Source: Candidatus Methanomethylophilaceae archaeon
Lineage (GTDB): Archaea; Thermoplasmatota; Thermoplasmata; Methanomassiliicoccales; Methanomethylophilaceae
Reading direction: 5' to 3'
Length of the DNA stretch: 8,007 bases
Assembly: GCA_023230065.1 (NCBI GenBank)
Contig: JALNYB010000060.1
Span: 1 to 8,007 of the forward strand
The notes below the pieces were generated by a model. It worked only from the letters and a program-made list of their open reading frames with translations. It made no database searches and was not told the DNA's origin. Position numbers and translations under genes: made by a program. Positions 1 to 5,955 of the stretch are shown here, one piece after another (position 1 is the first letter of the stretch; each line of letters starts with the position of its first letter).

Positions 1-27
1 CACCTTGCACGTCTTACTGTGACTTTG

Positions 28-47
28 ATGTTCCCGAAAGGGAACAT
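28..47. terminator. 8-bp GC-containing hairpin with GAAA tetraloop
   Basis: Two 8-nt arms (28-35 and 40-47) pair perfectly around a GAAA loop at 36-39, a stable GNRA tetraloop when read on the plus strand. An alternative pairing extends the 30-35/40-45 core with TTGAT (25-29) against ATCAA (49-53), leaving a 3-nt bulge at 46-48. A pyrimidine-rich stretch follows at 54-70. It could be the terminator of a plus-strand gene left of the window, or a structured untranslated RNA element. The strand is inferred from the GNRA loop and the downstream pyrimidines. Confidence 0.45.
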
Positions 48-62
48 AATCAACTTTCTACC

Positions 63-82
63 TTCTTTTCATTAGAAAAGAA
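63..82. repeat. Second inverted repeat, AT-rich 8-bp stem
   Basis: Arms at 63-70 and 75-82 (TTCTTTTC and GAAAAGAA) pair perfectly around a 4-nt loop at 71-74. It lies only 15 nt after the GAAA hairpin, so the two could form tandem stems in one transcript. Being AT-rich it is less stable. Its function is unknown. Confidence 0.35.
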
Positions 83-188
83 AAGTATTAGCTGTGCTCT
101 TGTAAACTTTAATTCCAGTTCATTTTGCGAATGATTTCTTAAACTAGTGTTTTTCTGAATAGAAGTATTTGTTTCAATCTATCAATTA

Positions 189-224
189 ATTTTTAAAGTA
201 ATATTGTAGTTAGTCCTTTCAGGT
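189..224 (+). promoter_or_regulatory. Possible promoter and weak RBS for the 234-809 gene
   Basis: An AT-rich TTTTTAAAG at 190-198 resembles an archaeal TATA box. A transcription start about 25 nt downstream would fall near 219. The short leader then contains AGGT (221-224), 9 nt before the ATG, a weak Shine-Dalgarno match. The evidence is positional only. Confidence 0.35.
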
Positions 225-233
225 AGAACTTAC

Positions 234-809
234 ATGAATAACAAATTCATAGCAGGTATCGTTGTTATTATATTGATTTTAGCCGGAATAGGAGTATATT
301 TCTTGCTTGTCAATAACAATGGCAATGATGCTCAGGAAATACAGACATTTGAAGATATGAAAGAAGGAGATTACTTCACATATACTGTGGTTGTAGATTC
401 AGATTCCAGTGTTAAAACCACGGTTACATTTACTTTGAAAACTATTTCTGAAGACATATGGACAATAGAAATAGAAAATGTGTCTGAAGATGGCACTGAA
501 ACAAATATTGAAAAAATGACTAAGTCTGAATTTATTGCAGAATTATCTGGTGTTTATTATGTTGATTTCAATAATCCTCCTTCGTATTTTGCTGATTTAA
601 CAAAGAGTACAATCACTGCTGATTTTGACGTAGGTCATAGGACTGCCACTACATATAAGGGACCGTACACAATAGAAGGCGTGACTGGAACCATTGATCT
701 TTCATACAGCCAAAAGGGTGTTTTATATGAAGAAACTCAGCTATTTGCAGGATCAGTGAGGACTGTAGAGGTACAGATAACTCTGATTGCAACTAATATG
801 TATGTCTAA
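234..809 (+). CDS. Membrane-anchored extracytoplasmic protein of unknown function
   Basis: This 191-residue protein was not recognised as a named family. Residues 1-4 are a short polar N-terminus with one Lys. Residues 5-26 form a strongly hydrophobic segment (AGIVVIILILAGIGVYFLL), read as a single N-terminal membrane anchor or uncleaved signal. An Asn/Gly-rich linker follows, then an acidic, Thr/Ser-rich domain from about residue 35 to the end. That domain is dominated by alternating hydrophobic residues, suggesting a beta-sandwich outside the membrane. It begins with a GDYFTYTVV-like strand and has no Cys and no obvious catalytic motif. The ATG at 234 is chosen because it directly precedes the anchor. 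The gene appears monocistronic: a strong terminator begins 10 nt after the stop and the neighbour to the right is convergent. Substrate binding or cell-envelope roles are possible but not shown. Confidence 0.75.
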   Translation: MNNKFIAGIVVIILILAGIGVYFLLVNNNGNDAQEIQTFEDMKEGDYFTYTVVVDSDSSVKTTVTFTLKTISEDIWTIEIENVSEDGTETNIEKMTKSEFIAELSGVYYVDFNNPPSYFADLTKSTITADFDVGHRTATTYKGPYTIEGVTGTIDLSYSQKGVLYEETQLFAGSVRTVEVQITLIATNMYV

Positions 810-818
810 ATATTTTAG

Positions 819-843
819 TGGGCTTCGGCCCATTTTTATTTTA
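819..843 (+). terminator. Intrinsic-type terminator with UUCG tetraloop
   Basis: Arms TGGGC (819-823) and GCCCA (828-832) flank a TTCG loop (824-827), giving the very stable C(UUCG)G tetraloop. A T-rich run (833-843) follows. It starts 10 nt after the stop of the 234-809 gene and fits termination of that transcript. Confidence 0.75.
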
Positions 844-844
844 T

Positions 845-879
845 ATTAAAATTGTAAATCATGGGGTTGACCCCATGAT
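845..879 (-). terminator. Terminator of the minus-strand amino-acid operon
   Basis: Nine-bp arms at 858-866 and 871-879 pair perfectly around a 4-nt loop (TTGA on the plus strand). Read on the minus strand the hairpin begins 8 nt after the UPF0210 stop and is followed by a T/A-rich tail (857 down to 845). It would end the five-gene operon and lies 25 nt from the plus-strand terminator at 819-832. Confidence 0.7.
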
Positions 880-886
880 AAAAGGT

Positions 887-2251
887 TCAGTTCTTGAAGC
901 TGTGGATTGGTGCAGGAATCCTTCCGCCACGATTTATAAAATCTTCACAACTGTATTTGTTTACAGGCATTATGGGTGCCCTTCCAAAGAGTCCGCCGAA
1001 TTCTGCGTAGTCTCCGACACCTTTTCCTACAACAGGTATCAATCTTACTGCAGTCGTCTTTTGGTTGATCATACCAATAGCCATTTCATCTGCGATGATA
1101 CCAGATATCGTCGAGGCTGTCGTGTCTCCTGGTATTGCGATCATGTCAAGTCCTACAGAACAGACACAGGTCATCGCTTCTAATTTTTCGATCGTGAGTG
1201 AACCGATCTCTGCAGCGTATGCCATAGAGCTGTCTTCAGTGACAGGGATGAAAGCACCGCTGAGTCCTCCAACATACGATGAGGCCATGACTCCGCCTTT
1301 CTTAACTTGATCGTTGAGGATAGCTAAAGCGGCTGTTGTTCCAGGAGCTCCGACATATTCTATTCCCATTTCATGAATTATGTCTGCGATGCTGTCGCCT
1401 ACGGCAGGTGTTGGAGCAAGAGATAGGTCTACGATGCCGAAGGGTACATTAAGTTTCCTGGATGCTTCTTTGGCCACTAATTGACCTACTCTTGTGACCT
1501 TGAATGCGGTCTTTTTGATCGTTTCACAGAGAACTTCAAAATTCTCGCCTTTTACTTTGGAAACTGCGGTTTTTACTACACCGGGTCCGCTGACACCGAC
1601 GTTGATGACACGATCCGCTTCGGTTACGCCATGGAATGCTCCGGCCATAAATGGGTTATCATCTGCAGGGTTGCAGAATATGACCAATTTGGAGCATCCG
1701 TTAGAATCCTTATCCTTTGTTGCCTCTGCAATCTCTTTGACTATTGTTCCCATCAATTTGACGGCATCCATATCGATACCGGTCTTTGTAGAAGCTAAGC
1801 TGATCGAACTGCAGATACGTTCTGTACCAGAGAGTGCTTTTGGAAGTGATCTTATAAGCATCTCGTCTGCTGGTGTCATGCCCTTTTGGACCAATGCGGA
1901 GAATCCACCGATGAAATTGACCCCGACCTCTACGGCTGCTTTGTCAAGTGTTTCTGCTATCTTTACGAAATCATCACACGTTTTGCAGGCAGATGAACCA
2001 ACTATCGCGATAGGTGTCACGGATATCCTTTTGTTAATCACGGGGATACCGTACTCTAGTCCGATTTCATCTCCGACCCTTACGAGGTCTTTAGCAGATG
2101 TGACGATCTTCCTGTAGATATTGTCGCATAAAGTGTTGAGATCCGAGTCGCAACAGTCAAGAAGACTGATACCCATAGTAATGGTTCTGACATCCAGATT
2201 CTCATGTGAGACCATTTTGTTGGTCTCGAATACCTCATTCAGCTCTAACAT
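887..2251 (-). CDS. UPF0210 (DUF711, PFL family) protein
   Basis: This 454-residue protein matches the UPF0210/DUF711 family in length and motifs. It has [12 protein letters not shown] at 22-33, [13 protein letters not shown] at 112-124, a long [17 protein letters not shown] block at 192-208, VSGPGVV at 220-226, [15 protein letters not shown] at 277-291, [11 protein letters not shown] at 367-377 and a Gly-rich [19 protein letters not shown] near 409-427. The family is described as having a fold related to pyruvate formate-lyase and ribonucleotide reductase. I see no RVxGY-type glycyl-radical motif near the C-terminus, which ends in [11 protein letters not shown]. The biochemical function is unknown. 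It is the last gene of the operon, 5 nt after the UPF0237 ACT protein, its usual partner in bacteria such as streptococci. Its place after hom and cimA suggests a role in amino-acid or 2-oxoacid metabolism (inference). There is no sign of truncation. Confidence 0.92.
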   Translation of the reverse strand: MLELNEVFETNKMVSHENLDVRTITMGISLLDCCDSDLNTLCDNIYRKIVTSAKDLVRVGDEIGLEYGIPVINKRISVTPIAIVGSSACKTCDDFVKIAETLDKAAVEVGVNFIGGFSALVQKGMTPADEMLIRSLPKALSGTERICSSISLASTKTGIDMDAVKLMGTIVKEIAEATKDKDSNGCSKLVIFCNPADDNPFMAGAFHGVTEADRVINVGVSGPGVVKTAVSKVKGENFEVLCETIKKTAFKVTRVGQLVAKEASRKLNVPFGIVDLSLAPTPAVGDSIADIIHEMGIEYVGAPGTTAALAILNDQVKKGGVMASSYVGGLSGAFIPVTEDSSMAYAAEIGSLTIEKLEAMTCVCSVGLDMIAIPGDTTASTISGIIADEMAIGMINQKTTAVRLIPVVGKGVGDYAEFGGLFGRAPIMPVNKYSCEDFINRGGRIPAPIHSFKN

Positions 2252-2256
2252 ATAGG

Positions 2257-2529
2257 TCAGATCCTATGCATCATATCGAAGATCTCTTCATGCTGTGCTT
2301 TGATAGAACAGCCGACCTTCTTTCCGACCGCATCAAGATCTGATACTAGTATCGGGAATTCTTTGGTGTATTTGCTGAGATCCACAATCATCATCATGTT
2401 GATGTATTCCTGAACAGTTGTCTGGCTTATATCAAGTATATTGATGTTATTCTCTGCAAAATAGTTACAGACAGCTGCTATGATGCCTGTGTGGTCTTTG
2501 CCTACCAACGTGATGATCGTTCTGCTCAT
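2257..2529 (-). CDS. UPF0237 ACT-domain protein
   Basis: This is a 90-residue stand-alone ACT domain. The N-terminal strand [21 protein letters not shown] (4-24) holds the ligand-loop signature G-K-D-H-T-G-I typical of ACT domains that bind amino acids at a dimer interface. [24 protein letters not shown] (27-50) gives the second helix-strand unit. The C-terminus, [12 protein letters not shown], is typical of UPF0237. The ATG directly abuts the cimA TAA stop with no gap, and an AAGGAG Shine-Dalgarno lies inside the end of cimA. The UPF0210 gene follows 5 nt after its stop. The two families commonly occur as a pair, so this protein probably senses an amino acid and regulates UPF0210 or forms a complex with it. 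The ligand and target are not known from sequence. Confidence 0.9.
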   Translation of the reverse strand: MSRTIITLVGKDHTGIIAAVCNYFAENNINILDISQTTVQEYINMMMIVDLSKYTKEFPILVSDLDAVGKKVGCSIKAQHEEIFDMMHRI

Positions 2530-4113
2530 TTAATCTGCTCCTTGATTGTTAGTTTCCTGATCTTTTAGTATTGCATACTCTATTGAATCTGTAAGTGCAT
2601 TAAGGCTTGCTTCGATAACATTCTCTGATACACCTACTGTAGTCCAACTGTTTTTTCCATCAGTGGATCTTATCAACACTCTGACGGAAGCCGCTGTGGC
2701 CGATTTCTCATCTAGAACGCGGACTTTGTAATCTGTAAGCCTGATATCGTCCATTATCGGGAAGAACTTCGAAAGTGCTTTTCTGAGTGCTTTATCCAGT
2801 GCATTAACAGGACCGTCGCCGTCTGCTGCAGTATGTTCCAAGTTTCCTTTGGAATCTATTACTTTTATGCTTGCTTCGGATACAAGTTGATTGTTTCCGA
2901 CATAATCAATGGAAAGCCTGAATCCTGCAACCTCGAATGGTGGTATTAGACTGCCTTTCAATCTTCTGACAAGAAGTTCGAAACTCGCATCTGCGCCTTC
3001 GAATTGATATCCCTTTGCTTCGAGGTCTTTGATCTTCTTTATTATTTCTTTAGATTCTTCATCGTTTATAGCGATACCCATTTCTTTTAATTTCTCTGAG
3101 ATACTGGATCTCCCGGCCATGTCCGAAACTAGTACACGGCGTTTGTTACCGACGGATTCAGGCGGTACATGTTCGTAAGTGCGGGGATCCTTTACTAGAG
3201 CAGAGACGTGCATTCCGCCTTTGTGTGTGAATGCCTTCTCACCTACGAATGGAAGTCCCGGCGATGGAATAGTGTTGGCAACTTCTCCGACAAATTTTGA
3301 AAGATCTGTGAGTTTTGTGAGATCTGTAACGTCAATATCATATTCCAATTTGAGTGCCAAATCGGCGATTACGGAACATAGATTAGCGTTACCGCATCTC
3401 TCGCCGATACCGTTGATTGTACCTTGGATCATCATCGCGCCGTTCTCAACAGCTACGAGTGAATTAGCCACTGCAAGATCTGAATCATTATGGCAGTGGA
3501 TACCGACATTCACTCCAAATGTTAAGGCCACATCTTTGACTGCGGAAGCGATATTCTCAGACATCGTTCCTCCGTTGGTATCGCATAGGACCAGCCATTC
3601 TGCACCGCCTTCCACGGCTGCTTTGAGTGCGTTCATTGCGTAATCATGATTTGCATAATATCCGTCAAAGAAATGTTCAGCATCGAACATGACATGTTTT
3701 CCAGATTCTTTAAGGAATCTAACACTGTCTTCAATCATTTTCAAATTGTCTTCTAGTGGAATGCACAATGCATCTGTGACGTGGAAATCCCAGGATTTTC
3801 CGAATATGCAGCACCATTTTGCAGAACATTCTGCAAGGGTTTTCAGATTCTGATCTTCATTTGCAGGTATTCCGTGTCTTCCTGTGCTCCCGAACGCTGT
3901 TAGAATTGTGTTCTTTAGATCCATTGTTCCTGCGATTCTGAAGAAATCATCGTCTTTGGGATTAGACCCGGGCCATCCGCCCTCTACGAAACTTATTCCG
4001 AATTCATCCAGTTTTTTGAGGATCTCTAATTTATCTTCTGTTGAGAAGGAGATGCCTTCAGTTTGTGCTCCGTCACGGAGTGTAGTATCGTAAATAACAA
4101 TTGATTCTGGCAT
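2530..4113 (-). CDS. cimA: (R)-citramalate synthase
   Basis: CimA condenses pyruvate with acetyl-CoA to (R)-citramalate, the first step of the threonine-independent route to 2-oxobutyrate and isoleucine. Numbering from the start chosen here (527 residues), the HMGL-like TIM barrel carries DTTLRDG (9-15), GGWPGSNPKD (45-54), FDAEHFFDG (143-151), the metal-binding HCHND (206-210) and NGIGERCGN (234-242). A linker region follows, then a LeuA-type regulatory dimer domain from about residue 400. The length and GGWPGSNPKD motif fit the long CimA type common in bacteria, not the shorter classic methanogen CimA (family knowledge). An upstream ATG at 4128 overlaps the hom stop as ATGA and would add MNGVH. 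The ATG at 4113 is preferred because GGAG sits 5 nt before it and MPESIVIYDTTLRDG fits the family N-terminus. The regulatory domain is probably the isoleucine feedback site. Confidence 0.92.
   Translation of the reverse strand: MPESIVIYDTTLRDGAQTEGISFSTEDKLEILKKLDEFGISFVEGGWPGSNPKDDDFFRIAGTMDLKNTILTAFGSTGRHGIPANEDQNLKTLAECSAKWCCIFGKSWDFHVTDALCIPLEDNLKMIEDSVRFLKESGKHVMFDAEHFFDGYYANHDYAMNALKAAVEGGAEWLVLCDTNGGTMSENIASAVKDVALTFGVNVGIHCHNDSDLAVANSLVAVENGAMMIQGTINGIGERCGNANLCSVIADLALKLEYDIDVTDLTKLTDLSKFVGEVANTIPSPGLPFVGEKAFTHKGGMHVSALVKDPRTYEHVPPESVGNKRRVLVSDMAGRSSISEKLKEMGIAINDEESKEIIKKIKDLEAKGYQFEGADASFELLVRRLKGSLIPPFEVAGFRLSIDYVGNNQLVSEASIKVIDSKGNLEHTAADGDGPVNALDKALRKALSKFFPIMDDIRLTDYKVRVLDEKSATAASVRVLIRSTDGKNSWTTVGVSENVIEASLNALTDSIEYAILKDQETNNQGAD
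2538..2543 (-). promoter_or_regulatory. Shine-Dalgarno of the UPF0237 gene inside cimA
   Basis: AAGGAG on the minus strand, 8 nt before the ATG at 2529. It lies within the last codons of cimA, so translation of the small ACT protein is tied to the cimA message and it needs no separate promoter. Confidence 0.65.
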
Positions 4114-4118
4114 GTGAA

Positions 4119-4122
4119 CTCC
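4119..4122 (-). promoter_or_regulatory. Shine-Dalgarno that favours the second cimA start
   Basis: GGAG on the minus strand, 5 nt before the ATG at 4113. The sequence upstream of the alternative ATG at 4128 is only ACAGAGA, a weaker match. This supports a start 12 nt after the end of hom instead of the 4-nt ATGA overlap. Confidence 0.5.
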
Positions 4123-4124
4123 GT

Positions 4125-5120
4125 TCATTCTCTGTCATCCATTATGGATATAAGATCACTCAACATTGCTGATGCGGTTTCAAGACGTCCTGCTCCGCGA
4201 CCTGATATGGTTATAGGGCCTGCAAGGTCTGAAACAATCTGGGCTGCGTTCAAGGTACCGGTTATACTCAGAGGGTGTCCTTTAGGTATCAAACGGGGAG
4301 ATACTTCTAATTTGGTATCGGAGACTTCTCCAATAAGTCTTATGACCATATTATGTGAGGCAGCCAGGGAGATAGCTTCGCTTGTTACAGAAGATATGCC
4401 TGTGATATCTACATTAGAGAACGTTACGTTTCTTCCGAACACCGAGTTGGCAAGTATGACAACTTTGCATGCGCTATCAAATCCTTCGACATCGTTAGTG
4501 GGATCGGTTTCTGCATATCCCATTTGCTGGGCCTCTTTCAATGCCTGCTCGAAAGGTTGTCCATTATCCATCTTGCTCAAAATGAAGTTGCACGTACCGT
4601 TGAATATACCGCGGATAGACCTTATGTTTTCTCCGATAAGGTTTTCGTGACATAGATTGATAATAGGCATCGCACCGCCCACAGATCCTTCAAAACGCAG
4701 TTTACATTTGTTCTTTTTTGCAAGGGTTATGAGTTTATCGAAGTTGAGTGCTAGTGGTCCTTTGTTGACTGTTATAACGTCTTTTTTGCATTCTAACGCA
4801 TGTGTAATATTGATAAGTCCGATACCGCCGGTTTTGACGTTGGTTGGAGAGACCTCAACTAAAAGATCGTAATCTACAGAATCCATGATTTGTATGGAAT
4901 CAGTGTATTTTTGAGTGCCAACTTTTTTATTAGTTTGTTTGGTCTCCACGAGTTCAATGGGGTCAAGTCCGTTTTGATCACACACATATGTGTTTGAGTC
5001 CATCACACAGACTATTTTGACCTCTTTGCCGTATCTTTTCTCGAAGAAGGCCCTTCTAGAGGCTAATACTTCTGCAAATCCCTGACCTACTGTTCCGAAT
5101 CCGGATATGAGTATTCTCAT
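4125..5120 (-). CDS. hom: Homoserine dehydrogenase, short form without a fused ACT domain
   Basis: It reduces L-aspartate 4-semialdehyde to homoserine with NAD(P)H, the entry to threonine and methionine synthesis, in the cytoplasm. The 331-residue protein has an N-terminal Rossmann motif GFGTVG (7-12), TVNKGPLA (117-124, with the conserved Lys120), FEGSVGGAMPI (143-153), NGTCNFILSKM (174-184), and the catalytic block AETDPTNDVEGFDSACKVV (203-221) with E204, D206, D215 and K219. GRGAGRLETASA at 307-318 is the usual Gly-rich C-terminal substrate-domain motif, with Glu where many homologues have Pro. It stops there, so the C-terminal ACT domain of typical bacterial enzymes is absent. The ACT protein encoded 1 nt upstream probably supplies regulation in trans. 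The ATG at 5120 follows a purine-rich AGGGGG and begins directly with the Rossmann strand. Confidence 0.95.
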   Translation of the reverse strand: MRILISGFGTVGQGFAEVLASRRAFFEKRYGKEVKIVCVMDSNTYVCDQNGLDPIELVETKQTNKKVGTQKYTDSIQIMDSVDYDLLVEVSPTNVKTGGIGLINITHALECKKDVITVNKGPLALNFDKLITLAKKNKCKLRFEGSVGGAMPIINLCHENLIGENIRSIRGIFNGTCNFILSKMDNGQPFEQALKEAQQMGYAETDPTNDVEGFDSACKVVILANSVFGRNVTFSNVDITGISSVTSEAISLAASHNMVIRLIGEVSDTKLEVSPRLIPKGHPLSITGTLNAAQIVSDLAGPITISGRGAGRLETASAMLSDLISIMDDRE

Positions 5121-5121
5121 C

Positions 5122-5613
5122 TTAGAGCCCCCTGATATAGACTATTCCGCCTTCTCTGCAGGCTGCTGCAAAGAATTTGTCCAATTTGGCCAGATCTTCT
5201 TCAGTAAGTACCTCTGCCGATATCATCGCCGTACGTGTGGAAGTGGAATTCTTAGATGAATAACTAACATCTACAGATTCAAACGATATGACGTTCGATG
5301 CTTCATCGATGAGATGATCTACATATGCGGCAGTGAAACTACCCACGAGCATGTACTCCATAGTCTGTGTTTTGAACACGGATCCTATTCTGGAGATAAG
5401 AACGTCCCGTGATTTCCAGATAGATTTGAGTTTGTCTAATTCGGCAGCTCCGTTGATCTGGAATGTGACATTTACACAGATTCTCTGGTTTACCATCTGT
5501 TCACGGTTGTGGACAACACCTACGATGTTTCCGTCGACCAAGGATATTGGTTCCAAGGATCCGACGAGTTGACCGGGTAGATCCTTGACATAGAGTTCTG
5601 CATTTACCATCAT
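5122..5613 (-). CDS. ACT-domain regulator, probably of homoserine dehydrogenase
   Basis: This is a 163-residue cytoplasmic regulatory protein without catalytic motifs. Residues 5-55 form an ACT-like unit with the signature KDLPGQLVGSLEPIS and then GNIVGVVHNRE, typical of the archaeal regulators encoded beside homoserine dehydrogenase. The second half (about 88-163) may be another ACT-like alpha/beta unit. The stop lies 1 nt before the hom ATG, so the two are surely co-transcribed and are likely partners. Binding of threonine or a related amino acid, and allosteric control of Hom, is inferred from context and family. The frame is open to a TTG at 5643, but the ATG at 5613 is chosen because the conserved part starts just after it (MMVNAELYVKDLPGQ) and a GAGTGGT purine-rich site precedes it. 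The ATG at 5610 is equally possible. Confidence 0.8.
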   Translation of the reverse strand: MMVNAELYVKDLPGQLVGSLEPISLVDGNIVGVVHNREQMVNQRICVNVTFQINGAAELDKLKSIWKSRDVLISRIGSVFKTQTMEYMLVGSFTAAYVDHLIDEASNVISFESVDVSYSSKNSTSTRTAMISAEVLTEEDLAKLDKFFAAACREGGIVYIRGL

Positions 5614-5644
5614 TTTGATACCACTCTGGTTGATACTTTGCAAG

Positions 5645-5680
5645 TATTATATTTAACCTAATTATATTATCCTATATAAG
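5645..5680 (-). promoter_or_regulatory. Promoter region of the ACT-hom-cimA-UPF0237-UPF0210 operon
   Basis: Two TATA-like boxes are visible on the minus strand: CTTATATAG at 5672-5680 and TTAAATATAAT near 5646-5656. The first would start transcription near 5650 and leave a leader of about 37 nt before the ATG at 5613. The second would start near 5625. No other promoter-like gap occurs before 887, so all five genes probably depend on this region. Confidence 0.5.
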
Positions 5681-5756
5681 AAGAATGAAGAAAACTTGGA
5701 TATTAAAGACGCGTTGTCGTATCAATATCGAAGATATGTATCATCAATCACATATT

Positions 5757-5781
5757 GATTTCAAAGTTTTTTTTTGAAATC
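5757..5781. repeat. 9-bp inverted repeat with a T-rich loop
   Basis: GATTTCAAA (5757-5765) pairs with TTTGAAATC (5773-5781) around a 7-nt GTTTTTT loop. It includes a run of nine T (5767-5775). It lies between two divergent promoters and follows no gene, so a terminator role is unlikely. It could be a protein-binding site or part of a small RNA. Confidence 0.45.
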
Positions 5782-5901
5782 GAACAGTTTGATATACTGA
5801 ATAAGTTGATTCAGGCTTATGAATATCTTAGAAAATTATATGGGTTTGTGCAGTTTTGACGTTAATATTCAAGATTCTTTTAATTAAATGGTTATGTTGA
5901 T

Positions 5902-5917
5902 CTGGATATTTATCCAG
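5902..5917. promoter_or_regulatory. Operator-like palindrome next to the usp promoter
   Basis: CTGGATA (5902-5908) and TATCCAG (5911-5917) form a perfect inverted repeat with a 2-nt spacer. It lies 7-8 nt upstream of the probable TATA box (5925-5932) and about 40 nt before the universal stress protein start, over the position where TFB would bind. This is a common place for an archaeal repressor or activator site. The regulator cannot be named from sequence. Confidence 0.5.
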
Positions 5918-5924
5918 GGCATTT

Positions 5925-5932
5925 CTTTTTAT
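5925..5932 (+). promoter_or_regulatory. TATA-like box of the universal stress protein gene
   Basis: CTTTTTAT lies about 27 nt upstream of the ATG at 5956. That spacing puts the transcription start at or within a few bases of the start codon, and no Shine-Dalgarno is seen, so the mRNA is probably leaderless. Confidence 0.4.
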
Positions 5933-5955
5933 CTCTGCAATTACATTTAATGATT

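Larger units (their letters stand above)
1..233. other. Non-coding region at the left edge
   Basis: No convincing gene is visible. Frame 3 is open from the left edge to a TGA at 133-135 and frame 1 to a TAG at 73-75. Both conceptual peptides are short, have unremarkable or Cys/Ser-rich composition and resemble no family I know. The minus strand offers no ORF of useful length. The region holds two hairpins (28-47 and 63-82) and, at its right end, a weak promoter for the gene starting at 234. It may be the 3' untranslated region of a gene lying to the left of the window plus the promoter region of the next gene. Confidence 0.5.
5614..5955. other. Divergent AT-rich control region without a gene
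   Basis: This region of about 340 nt separates the minus-strand amino-acid operon from the plus-strand stress-protein gene. It holds both promoters and several inverted repeats: 5721-5728 with 5752-5759, 5757-5765 with 5773-5781, 5797-5802 with 5809-5814, and 5902-5908 with 5911-5917. The only ORF of note is 30 codons (5685-5777, +). It overlaps the promoter elements and has no recognisable features, so it is not called. Confidence 0.55.

Noticed and set aside
3..135. Open frame of 44 codons from the left edge
   Set aside because: It has no start inside the window, odd Cys/Ser-rich composition and no family resemblance, and it runs through two hairpins. It could only be judged with the left flank.
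1494..2117. Long plus-strand open frame opposite the UPF0210 gene
   Set aside because: It is a shadow of the well-supported minus-strand gene, and its translation has no family features.
5685..5777. 30-codon ORF (+) between the divergent operons
   Set aside because: It starts 5 nt from a TATA-like element of the opposite promoter, ends in a T-run hairpin and has no recognisable sequence features.
5614..5955. Possible tRNA or riboswitch in the divergent region
   Set aside because: No cloverleaf, T-loop motif or known riboswitch core was seen; only simple inverted repeats are present.
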